Assembly (NCBI GenBank): GCA_036675505.1
Contig: JAKFEW010000058.1
Span: 73,291 to 137,290, forward strand
Source: JAKFEW01 sp036675505
GTDB taxonomy: Bacteria; Cyanobacteriota; Sericytochromatia; S15B-MN24; JAQBPE01
Reading direction: 5' to 3'
Length of the DNA: 64,000 nt
Part shown: positions 23,854 to 31,256 of the stretch, in pieces
Layout: every line of letters starts with the position of its first letter
Position numbering within the stretch: the first letter of the stretch is position 1
Notes under the pieces: model-generated
The model's database searches: none
Seen by the model: the letters and a program-made list of their open reading frames with translations, nothing else
What the model was told of the DNA's origin: nothing
Program-made: the position numbers and the translations under genes

Positions 23854-25692
23854 TTACTCGTGCAGGGCTTTGTACAGTGCGGTCGCCACGCTGCGCGGGA
23901 GCCCAGCCTTGGCTTCGAGGTCCTCGCGCGACAGCGCGCGCATGTTCGACACCGTGCCGAACTGGTCGAGCAGCTTCTTCTTGCGCGCGGGACCGAGCCC
24001 GCTGACGTCGTCGAGCAGCGAGGCGATCATGCGCTTGCCGCGCAGCTTGCGCTGGAAGGTGACGGCAAAGCGGTGGGCCTCGTCGCGGACCTGCTGGACC
24101 AGGTGGAGGGCGGGGGACGCCTTCGGCAGCCGAATGGGCTCCCAGGCCTCGTCCAGGTTCCCATGTGGCAGAAAGATCTCTTCTTCCCGCTTCGCCAGCC
24201 CGAAGATCGGTGGCCGCTCGACGCCGAGCTCCGCGATCGCCTCGAGCGCCGCGTTGAGCTGGCCCTTGCCGCCATCGATGATCACGAGATCGGGCAGCGG
24301 CCAGTCGCCTTCCTGGCTGCGCCGGAAGCGGCGGTAGATGATCTCGCGCATCGAGGCGAAGTCGTCGTTGTCCTGGACGGTCTTGAGCTTGAACTGCCGA
24401 TACTCGGCGTTGGCCGGGCGGCCGTTGATGAACACGACCATCGAGGCCACGATGTCGGTGCCGCCGAGGTGCGAGATGTCGAAGGCCTCGACGCGGCGCG
24501 GCACGCTGTCGAGCCCGAGCGCGCGGGCGAGCTCGGCGGGGCCGCCCGTCGCCGCCGTGCGGGACTCGGCGAGCGCCACGAGCTTGAGGCGCTGGCGCTC
24601 CTGTTCGGCGTTCTTGTTCACGAGGTCCATGAGATCGCGCTTCGCGCCGCGCTGCGGCGTCGCCACCAGGACCTTGCCGCCGCGCCGCTGGGTCAGCCAG
24701 GCGCCGATCGCCTCGGAGCCCTCCACCATCATCGGCAAGAGCACCTCGCGCGGCAGGTTGTCGGTCCGCTCGTAATACTGGACCAGAAACGCCTCGAGGA
24801 TTTCCGTGATGTCCTCGCCCTCGGCCGGCAGGGTGTAGGCCAGGCGCCCGATCACCTTGCCCTGGCGCACCTGGAAGACCTGGAAGACGGCGATCTTCTC
24901 GTCGTGCGCGAGGCCGATCGCGTCCTGGTCGTCCGTCGGATCGCCGACGACCTTCTGGCGCTGCCGGAACGATTCCAGCGACGCGAGCTGGTCGCGCAGC
25001 GCGCCCGCCCGCTCGAAGTCCAGCGTCTCGGCGGCGGCGGCCATCTCGGCCTTGAGGCGGCCGATGATGCGGTCGTGCTTGCCCTCGAGGAAGTGGGCGA
25101 CCTCCTCGACCATGGCCATATACTCGGCGCGATCGACCAGGCCCTGGCAGGGGCCCTTGCAGCGGCCGAGGTGGAAGTTGAGGCACACGCGATCGCGGAA
25201 CTGCGGCGTGCGCCGCTTGCGCAACGGGTAGAGCTTCTGGATCAGGTGCAGCGCCTGGTGCATGCCCGAGCCGTCGGGATACGGGCCGAAGTAACGGCCG
25301 TCGTCGTCGAGGCGCTGGCGCACGGTGATGAGGCGCGGGAAGTCCTCGTCGAGCGTGAGTTTGAGGAAGGGGTAGGACTTGTCGTCCTTGAGCAGCGCGT
25401 TGAAATACGGCTTGTGGTGCTTGATGAGGTTGCTCTCGAGCACCAGCGCCTCGACCTCGGTGCGGGTCGTGATGACCTCGAGATCGACCACCTGGGAAAC
25501 CATCAGGCGGATCTTGGGGCTCAGGCCGCGTGCGCTCTGGAAATAAGAGCGGACGCGGTTGCGCAGCACCACGGCCTTGCCCACGTAGAGGATACCTCCG
25601 TGGACGTTTTTCATGAGGTAGACGCCCGGATCCGTCGGGAGCGAATCCAGGCGTTGCTGCAGCGTCTCAGAAAGCGCGCGAGTGGTTGTCAT
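23854..25692 (-). CDS. uvrC: UvrABC system protein C
   Basis: 612-aa nucleotide-excision-repair nuclease of usual length. N-terminal GIY-YIG domain: DPGVYLMKN followed by GGILYVGKA. UvrBC-interacting UVR motif (~200-235, LKAEMAAAAETLDFERAGAL). C-terminal RNase H-like nuclease with IDGGKGQLNAALEAI, and terminal HhH motif (LDDVSGLGPARKKKLL). It cuts both sides of a lesion with UvrAB. Probably first gene of a transcript continuing into the EnvC-like gene 3 bp downstream. Confidence 0.97.
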   Translation of the reverse strand: MTTTRALSETLQQRLDSLPTDPGVYLMKNVHGGILYVGKAVVLRNRVRSYFQSARGLSPKIRLMVSQVVDLEVITTRTEVEALVLESNLIKHHKPYFNALLKDDKSYPFLKLTLDEDFPRLITVRQRLDDDGRYFGPYPDGSGMHQALHLIQKLYPLRKRRTPQFRDRVCLNFHLGRCKGPCQGLVDRAEYMAMVEEVAHFLEGKHDRIIGRLKAEMAAAAETLDFERAGALRDQLASLESFRQRQKVVGDPTDDQDAIGLAHDEKIAVFQVFQVRQGKVIGRLAYTLPAEGEDITEILEAFLVQYYERTDNLPREVLLPMMVEGSEAIGAWLTQRRGGKVLVATPQRGAKRDLMDLVNKNAEQERQRLKLVALAESRTAATGGPAELARALGLDSVPRRVEAFDISHLGGTDIVASMVVFINGRPANAEYRQFKLKTVQDNDDFASMREIIYRRFRRSQEGDWPLPDLVIIDGGKGQLNAALEAIAELGVERPPIFGLAKREEEIFLPHGNLDEAWEPIRLPKASPALHLVQQVRDEAHRFAVTFQRKLRGKRMIASLLDDVSGLGPARKKKLLDQFGTVSNMRALSREDLEAKAGLPRSVATALYKALHE

Positions 25693-25703
25693 AACATGCC
25701 AAA

Positions 25704-25730
25704 GCCCCGTCCAATTTTACACGACGGGGC
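25704..25730 (-). terminator. Hairpin terminator after the 34-aa lipoprotein gene
   Basis: GCCCCGTC and GACGGGGC arms (8 bp) close an 11-nt AT-rich loop. On the minus strand the right arm is followed by TTT. It lies between the stop at 25754 and the uvrC start at 25692. The loop reads TAAAAT on the minus strand and could also be the uvrC -10. Confidence 0.55.
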
Positions 25731-25753
25731 CTGGTGACGCGCTTCGCAAATCT

Positions 25754-25858
25754 TCAGAACACGTCGAAGAGGTTACCGAGGCCACCGCGGCAGCCCGCCA
25801 TCATCGCGAGCGCCACCGCCCCGCCGACTCCAGCCAAAACACGCTTGAACCGCGCCAT
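25754..25858 (-). CDS. Small lipoprotein, 34 aa
   Basis: Short gene encoding MARFKRVLAGVGGAVALAMM followed by AGCRGGLGNLFDVF. It has a basic n-region, a hydrophobic core and a lipobox (MAGC, Cys23), leaving only about 12 residues after lipidation. A near-consensus ribosome binding site GGAGGTGA (25864-25871) sits 5 nt before ATG, and a hairpin follows the stop; both make it much more likely than chance. Size and layout recall entericidin-like or other mini-lipoproteins, but there is no sequence match I can claim. Confidence 0.65.
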   Translation of the reverse strand: MARFKRVLAGVGGAVALAMMAGCRGGLGNLFDVF

Positions 25859-26001
25859 ACGTCTCACCTCCGGGTAAAGTGATCATGCCCCCCGCATCGG
25901 CGAGCGAAACCGGGCGACCACCTTTATGGTCGGTCATCCGCGCCACCCGCTTCAGTGGCGCCCCGCACGTGCCGAGCAAGAGATAAAGTCCGAGGAGCCC
26001 A

Positions 26002-26060
26002 CTCACCCCAGCCCTCTCCCCGTTTCCAGCCCCCCCACGACCCCACCCGAGAGAGGGAGG
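26002..26060. repeat. Dispersed intergenic repeat, copy A
   Basis: Pyrimidine-rich segment with the core TTTCCAGCCCCCCCACGA followed by CCCACCCGAGAG. The same core occurs in inverse orientation at 31078-31125 downstream of mutL. Such repeats are non-coding; both copies sit at gene borders. Confidence 0.5.
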
Positions 26061-26072
26061 CAGGTTCAAGGA

Positions 26073-26525
26073 ATGCTAAAAGGCGTCGACAACCAGCAGC
26101 CTTCACCCCTCCAGGCCTCCACGCAGACGGCCGCGGATCTCGCGGCCGCGCGGGCGACGCCGGGCGGGGCGGTCCGCTTCGCCCAGCAGATGCAGGCCAC
26201 GCAGCACAAGGTCGCCCAGGAAAGCATGGTGGCCTTCCTGGCGGAGATCGACGACCAGGGCCGGCGCATGCTCAAGTCGCCGATCCGTGGCGAGATTTCG
26301 CGCTACCGCGCGCTCGTGGGCAAGTTCGTCAAGGAAGCCATGGCCCAGATGACCACGATGGAGAAGCACTCCGATCGGCGCAACCGCGTGTTCATGCTGG
26401 TCAAGGAAGTCGACAAGAAGCTCGCCGAGCTGACCGAGATGCTCATCTCGGGCCAGGCCAAGCAGCTCGAGATCCTCGCCAAGCTCGAAGAAATCCAGGG
26501 CATGCTCATCGACATGAAGATTTGA
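26073..26525 (+). CDS. YaaR family protein (DUF327)
   Basis: 150-aa soluble helical protein. The family core is recognisable: FLAEIDDQGRRMLKSP then ISRYRALVGKFVKEAM, and a C-terminal heptad region (VDKKLAELTEMLISGQAKQL). YaaR proteins are common in Firmicutes with no established role; the helical pattern suggests oligomerisation. The first ~35 residues are Gln/Ala/Thr-rich. ATG 26073 is the only sensible start; GGGAGG at 26055-26060 is 12 nt upstream. Confidence 0.8.
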   Translation: MLKGVDNQQPSPLQASTQTAADLAAARATPGGAVRFAQQMQATQHKVAQESMVAFLAEIDDQGRRMLKSPIRGEISRYRALVGKFVKEAMAQMTTMEKHSDRRNRVFMLVKEVDKKLAELTEMLISGQAKQLEILAKLEEIQGMLIDMKI

Positions 26526-26640
26526 GCTTACGCTCCCTTAACCAGTGACTTAACGGTCCCTTGACCGAATGATCACCCAAGCATAAGCAAGTGTTGACGC
26601 GATCGGGCGGATAACCTCGTTGGACCGGACGAGGAGCCCC

Positions 26641-27681
26641 ATGTTTTACAAGTGCTACTATCATCCGAAGAACGACGGCGCCGACCTCTGTAGGGGTTGC
26701 AAGCTGCCGATCTGCGATACTTGCAAGCACGAGCTCGGTTTCTGCCCCGAGTGCATGCAGAAGCGCGACGCGGTCGACGACCTGCGCCAGCTGCGCACCG
26801 CCGCGGCCTCGAAGTCCCGCGTGGCGAGCTCCACCACGGCCCGCCTGCGGCTCGCGATCCGCCAGGTCGGCCCGATCGCCAAGCGCGGCCGCCTCGTCGA
26901 CACCACCATGCTCGGTACCGGCCGCCTGGCCGGGGAGCAGGCCTGGCAGAACGCCTCGATGGCCGTCGACGCCAAGGTGCCGACGCACCTCAAGGAGATG
27001 ATGGTCCAGCGCAAGTCGCAATGGACCTACGATCCCGACCGCGTGGCCTACCAGGGCACGAAGGGCGCGAACAAGCCCAAGAAGGCGCCCGTCCAGCGCA
27101 TGTCGGTCGCCGGCCGCGTCCACCGGTCGCGGGTCGAGGTCGCCAGCGAGCCCGGTTGGGGCAAACCCTTCGCCATGGGCCTCGTCGTGGGCCTGATCGT
27201 CGTCCTCTTCGCGACCTTCGGACAGGGCCTGTTCAAGGCCACGCCGAAGGCCAAGAGCAAGCCCATGTACAGCCAGGACACCTCCGAAGCTACCGCCCTC
27301 GTGCGGCGCGTGACCGGCACCGACGAAGCCGGCCAGCGCGCCCGTGCCAAGGCCGCTGCCCGCCGCGCGCTGATGGCCGAGGCCTTCGCCGAGGGTAGCG
27401 CGGCCGCCGCCCGCGCCCAGGCCGCCGCCCGGGCCCAGGATATCGCCTCGGCCCAGTCCTACCGCGCCACGATCGCCGCCCAGCGCAATGCCGCCGCGGT
27501 GGCCCGCCCCGCAGCCGCGCAGCACGAAGCCGCGCGCCCGCTCGCCCACCACGCGCTGCCGCTGCCGCGCCACGACGCCGGCACGCCACGCGGCATCACC
27601 GCCGGCTCGTCGCTCGCGCTCGGGGGCCGCCGCGGCACCTGGAAGAAGTCCGGCGGAGGCATGCTCGTCACGTCTTGGTAG
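26641..27681 (+). CDS. B-box-type zinc-finger membrane protein
   Basis: 346 aa. The first 45 residues form a cysteine-rich finger: CYYHPKNDGADLCRGC, LPICDTC and LGFCPECMQKR, i.e. C..H..C..C..C..C..C..C spacing like the bacterial B-box finger. A basic, unstructured region follows (~45-175), then one transmembrane helix (~177-197, FAMGLVVGLIVVLFATF), then an Ala/Arg-rich extracytoplasmic or cytoplasmic tail. GAGGAG precedes ATG 26641, which fixes the start inside a slightly longer frame. Function unknown. The upstream region has TTAAC/TTGAC boxes and GATAACCT (26610-26617), as in front of the MATE gene. Confidence 0.72.
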   Translation: MFYKCYYHPKNDGADLCRGCKLPICDTCKHELGFCPECMQKRDAVDDLRQLRTAAASKSRVASSTTARLRLAIRQVGPIAKRGRLVDTTMLGTGRLAGEQAWQNASMAVDAKVPTHLKEMMVQRKSQWTYDPDRVAYQGTKGANKPKKAPVQRMSVAGRVHRSRVEVASEPGWGKPFAMGLVVGLIVVLFATFGQGLFKATPKAKSKPMYSQDTSEATALVRRVTGTDEAGQRARAKAAARRALMAEAFAEGSAAAARAQAAARAQDIASAQSYRATIAAQRNAAAVARPAAAQHEAARPLAHHALPLPRHDAGTPRGITAGSSLALGGRRGTWKKSGGGMLVTSW

Positions 27682-27730
27682 TGTGCTAAGATGTCTTAAC
27701 ATTCCCGTTAAGGTCCGTAGGAGCCGACGC

Positions 27731-28135
27731 ATGGTCGAGATGGATCACTTGTTGGGCGTCATGGGCTACGCCGCGACGGTCGTGGCGAGCGACAACACCG
27801 CCGTCACGGTCGGCAGCGGATCGCTGCCGATCTTCGCGACGCCGTCGATGGCCGCGCTCGCCGAACAGGCCGCCGTGGGCGCGTTGCAGCCGTTCTTGCC
27901 GCTGGGCACCACCACCGTCGGCATGGGCTTGAACCTCAAGCACCTGGCCGCGAGCCCGATCGGCCACAACGTCCAGGCCGAGGCCGTCGTCGTCAACGTC
28001 GAGGGCCGCCGCCTGGAGTTCAAGGTCACGGTCTACGACGAGCGCGAGAAGATCGGCGAGGGCACCCACGAGCGCTTCGTGGTGGAGGCCGAGGGCTTCA
28101 TGAGCAAGCTGATGCTCAAGAAGCCAAAGACCTAG
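27731..28135 (+). CDS. FlK-like hotdog thioesterase
   Basis: 134-aa hotdog-fold protein of the fluoroacetyl-CoA thioesterase (FlK)-like family. Key stretches: VGSGSLPIFATPSMAALAEQ (N-terminal beta and central helix), GTTTVGMGLNLKHLAASPIG (active-site region with Thr and His) and GEGTHERFVV. Presumably hydrolyses short acyl-CoAs; fluoroacetate specificity is not implied. GGAG at about 27719 supports ATG 27731. A -10-like TAAGAT at 27685-27690 and a TTAAC/TTAAG pair precede it. Confidence 0.85.
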   Translation: MVEMDHLLGVMGYAATVVASDNTAVTVGSGSLPIFATPSMAALAEQAAVGALQPFLPLGTTTVGMGLNLKHLAASPIGHNVQAEAVVVNVEGRRLEFKVTVYDEREKIGEGTHERFVVEAEGFMSKLMLKKPKT

Positions 28136-28180
28136 CGGTCCAGTTTCGGGTTTTGAGTTTCGAGATTTGAGTTGGGGCTT

Positions 28181-29230
28181 TTGGCGCATTCACGTGATGA
28201 CATTTTCCGGCTGACGGCCCTGTCCAAGACGGCCGGGTGAGCGAGCAAGGTCGGCCCCGGCCAGCTGTCCCAGGTGCTGGGCAGCCTCACTCGTAGCGCG
28301 GATGCGCGGCTGCTCGTCGGGTTCGAGACGAACGACGACGCCGGCGTCTTCCAGCTGACGCCGGAAATCGCGCTCGTGCAGACCGTGGACTTCTTCACGC
28401 CCATGGTCGACGACCCGTATGCGTTTGGGGCGATCGCCGCCGCCAACGCGCTCTCCGACGTCTACGCCATGGGCGGCACGCCGATCACGGCGCTCAACGT
28501 GCTGGCCTTCCCCACCAAGACGATGCCGGGCGACGTGCTCGCCGCGATCCTGCGCGGCGGCGCCGACAAGGCCGCCGAGGCCGGCGTCACGATCCTGGGT
28601 GGCCACACCGTGGAAGACGACGTGCCGAAGTACGGCATGGCGGTCACGGGAACGGTGCACCCGGCCCGGGTGGTCACCAACGCGGGCGGCAAGCCCGGCG
28701 ACCGCCTGATCCTGACCAAGCCGATCGGCGTGGGGATCGTGACCACCGCGCTCAAGCATGGCGTGTGGACGGAAGAACAGGCGGCGCCTGCGATCGCCTG
28801 CATGAGCCAGCTGAACAAGGCGGCCGGCGAGGTCTTGATCAAGAAGGGCGCGCACGCCTGCACCGACGTCACGGGCTTCGGCCTGCTCGGCCACCTGCAC
28901 GAGATGTGCAAGGGCGCGGGCCTGGGCGCCGAGCTCAGCTGGCCGGCGGTGCCCGTGCTCGCAGGGGTCCTTGACCTGGCCCGCGCGGACGAGGTGCCGG
29001 GCGGCAGCGAGCGGAACCTGGCGTTCCTGGCGCCGCATGTCACCTTCGCCCCGGCGCTCGGCGAGGCCGAGAAGCTGGTGCTGGCCGACGCGCAGACGTC
29101 CGGCGGGCTGTTGCTGGCCGTGCCGGCCGACGACGCCGAAGGCTGGCACCGCGCCCTGCGCTCGGAGGGCGTGGAGGCCTGGGAGATCGGGCGGCTGGTG
29201 GCGGGGAGCGGGATCAGGGTCACGGCCTGA
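28181..29230 (+). CDS. selD: Selenide, water dikinase SelD containing selenocysteine (in-frame TGA)
   Basis: Makes selenophosphate from selenide and ATP for Sec-tRNA synthesis. A normal translation would start only at 28274 and lose the active site. Reading through TGA 28238-28240 as Sec restores the family N-terminus: FRLTALSKTAGU then ASKVGPGQLSQVLGSL, with U at residue 20 in the [C/U]xxK position. Downstream blocks match SelD: NDDAGVF, VDFFTPMVDDPYAFG, ANALSDVYAMGG, GGHTVEDD, DVTGFGLLGHL. Full length is 349 aa, normal for SelD. The TTG start at 28181 is a best guess; no clear ribosome binding site is visible. An adjacent hairpin fits a bacterial SECIS. mutL follows. Confidence 0.9.
28264..28285 (+). 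promoter_or_regulatory. Candidate bacterial SECIS hairpin in selD
   Basis: GCTG-T-CCCAG-GTG-CTGGG-CAGC folds into a 9-bp stem with a bulged U (28268) and a GU-containing apical loop (28274-28276). The six-nucleotide offset between bulged U and loop G equals that of the E. coli fdhF SECIS. The loop starts 37 nt from the first base of UGA, at the far end of the usual bacterial range. Confidence 0.6.
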
Positions 29231-29274
29231 GGCCGGGTCTGGCATGCCGTGGGCCCTGGCCTCGGCGCCCATGG

Positions 29275-29280
29275 TAATCT
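29275..29280 (+). promoter_or_regulatory. -10-like TAATCT before mutL
   Basis: TAATCT ends 6 nt before the mutL ATG at 29287, placing a predicted transcription start at or next to the start codon. No clear -35. mutL may also be read from the selD transcript, whose stop is 56 bp upstream. Confidence 0.35.
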
Positions 29281-29286
29281 GACCCC

Positions 29287-31071
29287 ATGGCCAAAATCGC
29301 CCGCCTCCCCCTCCAGGTCGCGAACCAGATCGCCGCCGGCGAGGTGATCGAACGTCCGGCATCCGTCGTCAAGGAACTCGTCGAGAACTCCCTCGACGCC
29401 GGCGCCCGCCGCATCGTGGTGGAAGTCGCCCAGAGCGGGCGCTGGCTGCGCATCGTGGACGATGGCGAGGGCATGGACGAGGCCGACGCCGTGGCCGCCT
29501 TCGAGCGCTTCGCCACCAGCAAGCTGCGCGACGCCGACGAGCTCTGGGCGCTCGCCACCATGGGCTTCCGTGGCGAGGCGCTGGCCTCGATCGCGTCGAT
29601 CGCCCAGGTCGAGTGCCTGACCCGCGCACGCGGCGCGGACCGCGGCACCCGCGTCACGATCGTCGGCGGCGGCGAGCCTGTGGTCAAGCCGGCCGGCGCG
29701 CCCGAAGGCACGTCGATCACGGTCGACGAGCTGTTCTTCAACACGCCGGCGCGGCTCAAGTTCCTGCGCGCGCCGGCCACCGAGCAGGGCCACATCCAGG
29801 ACGTGGTGACGGGCCTGGCGCTCGCACACCCGGCGGTCGAGTTCCGGCTCGTGATCAACCAGCGCGAGGTGCTCTCGACGGTCGGCGCGCGCGGCCTGCG
29901 CGACGTCGTGGGCGCGCTCTTCGGCCACGACGCCGCGAGCGGGATGGTGGACGTGGCGCACGAGGGCCCGGCGGGCAAGGTGCACGGCCTGGCCTCGCGG
30001 CCGGACCGCGTGCGCGGCGACCGCTCGCGCCAGTGGTTCTTCGTGAACCGGCGCTGGGTCAAGCACCCACTGCTCGCGAAGGCGGTGGAGGAGGCCTACC
30101 AGGGCCACATCCCGGGCGATCGCCACCCGGCCTACGTGCTCTTCCTCGAGCTCGACCCTACGGCGGTGGACGTGAACGTGCACCCGGCCAAGAAGGAAAT
30201 CCGGCTCGGCCAGACCCAGCGCGTCTACATGATGCTGGTGGACGCCGTGCGGATGGGCTTCGCCCAGGCCTGGACCGAGGCCGACTACGCGCCCGCGGAG
30301 GATGCACCGAATGAAGACTCGCACCCGCTGCCGCCGCCGGCGGCCTGGCAGCGCGGGGCGGCGCCCTCGGCCGCCGAGTCCGCCGCCGCGATGTCGCTCT
30401 ATAGCCGGCCCGAGGCGATGGATCAGGCGCCGTTGCCGACGCTGCCAGGCCTCCTGCGCGAGGCCCCCGGCCCAGGCTACAGCGGCCGGCCCGGCCTGCC
30501 TCGCGAGCTCGAAGGCCTGCGGGTGATCTCCCAGCTGCACCTCACCTACATCCTGTGCGAGCACCCCGAGGGGCTCTTTCTGATCGACCAGCACAACTCG
30601 CACGAGCGCTGGCTATACGAGCAACTCACGCCCGCTGGCGTGGTCGCGCAGGAGCTTTTGCTGCCGCAGGTGCTGAACCTCTCACCGGCCGAAGCCGGCG
30701 TGGCGAGCGAGATCCAGCCGCGCTTCGCCGAGCTCGGCTTCACGTTCGAGGCGTTCGGCGGCGATCGCTGGATCCTGCGCGCGATCCCGGCGCTGTTGCC
30801 GCTCGGCGAGGCCGAGCGTACGATTCGCGAGTTGCTCTCGCGCTCCGAGGCCGTCGGCGTGGTGGTCCGCCAGCCGGACGACGATCCGATCCGCCGCACG
30901 ATCGCCTGCCACGCCGCCGTGCGTGCCGGGGATCCGCTGACGGCGGCGCAGATGGAGCAGATCGTGGAACGGCTGCGCGAGACGAAACACCCGCTCACCT
31001 GCCCGCATGGGCGGCCGACCGGGATCTTGATCTCGATGAAGGAGCTGGCCCGCCGCTGCCTGCGCAGCTAA
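29287..31071 (+). CDS. mutL: DNA mismatch repair protein MutL
   Basis: 594-aa GHKL ATPase that couples mismatch recognition to strand removal. N-terminal ATPase motifs: IAAGEVIERPASVVKELVEN, DDGEGMDEAD and TMGFRGEALASIASI, plus NTPARLKFLRAP. A proline-rich linker (~335-410) leads to a C-terminal dimerisation domain with LFLIDQHNSHERWLYEQL and CHAAVRAGDPLT. The endonuclease metal motif is DQHNSHERW here, against the usual DQHAAHERxxYE form, and CPHGRP is present near the C-terminus (LTCPHGRPTGI), so endonuclease activity is likely. No full-length mutS is in the window. Confidence 0.97.
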   Translation: MAKIARLPLQVANQIAAGEVIERPASVVKELVENSLDAGARRIVVEVAQSGRWLRIVDDGEGMDEADAVAAFERFATSKLRDADELWALATMGFRGEALASIASIAQVECLTRARGADRGTRVTIVGGGEPVVKPAGAPEGTSITVDELFFNTPARLKFLRAPATEQGHIQDVVTGLALAHPAVEFRLVINQREVLSTVGARGLRDVVGALFGHDAASGMVDVAHEGPAGKVHGLASRPDRVRGDRSRQWFFVNRRWVKHPLLAKAVEEAYQGHIPGDRHPAYVLFLELDPTAVDVNVHPAKKEIRLGQTQRVYMMLVDAVRMGFAQAWTEADYAPAEDAPNEDSHPLPPPAAWQRGAAPSAAESAAAMSLYSRPEAMDQAPLPTLPGLLREAPGPGYSGRPGLPRELEGLRVISQLHLTYILCEHPEGLFLIDQHNSHERWLYEQLTPAGVVAQELLLPQVLNLSPAEAGVASEIQPRFAELGFTFEAFGGDRWILRAIPALLPLGEAERTIRELLSRSEAVGVVVRQPDDDPIRRTIACHAAVRAGDPLTAAQMEQIVERLRETKHPLTCPHGRPTGILISMKELARRCLRS

Positions 31072-31077
31072 CAGAAC

Positions 31078-31148
31078 CCTTCCCCTCTCCGGGTGGGTTC
31101 GTGGGGGGGCTGGAAAGGGGGAGAAGTCCCGCGCAGCGGGGGTGAGGG
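31078..31148. repeat. Dispersed intergenic repeat, copy B (inverse of copy A)
   Basis: Contains CTCTCCGGGTGGGTTCGTGG and GGGGGGCTGGAAAGGGGGAG, the reverse complement of the core at 26012-26056 with a few differences. It lies in the 185-bp gap between convergent mutL and the AMIN-barrel gene. GGTGAGGGGG at 31141-31150 is also inverted at 31187-31196. Confidence 0.5.
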
Positions 31149-31222
31149 GGCCCGAGGAACACCCGGCGTGCCCCAAGCCCCCTCACCTGGCACATCGGGG
31201 CTCTACAGCCACTCCGTGCCGT

Positions 31223-31244
31223 CCTCTCCCCCGCCGGGGAGAGG
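31223..31244 (-). terminator. Hairpin after the AMIN-barrel gene
   Basis: CCTCTCCCC and GGGGAGAGG (9 bp, perfect) around a CGCC loop, 12 nt beyond the stop at 31257 on the minus strand and between two convergent genes. No T-run. Confidence 0.4.
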
Positions 31245-31256
31245 GTAAGGGTGCGC

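Noticed and set aside
22483..25737. 1084-codon open frame on the plus strand, and similar long plus-strand frames at 272-1474, 14184-15824, 43556-45247, 46472-47998 and 48191-49993
   Set aside because: All lie opposite well-supported minus-strand genes. High GC content leaves few stop codons in the opposite frames, and their products are low-complexity Arg/Gly/Ala/His text without any domain.
28141..28180. Promoter or repeat in the T/G-rich stretch before selD
   Set aside because: It contains GTTTTGAGTTTCGAGATTTG-type low-complexity sequence but no clear hexamers; it resembles simple-sequence drift, so it is not listed as a feature.
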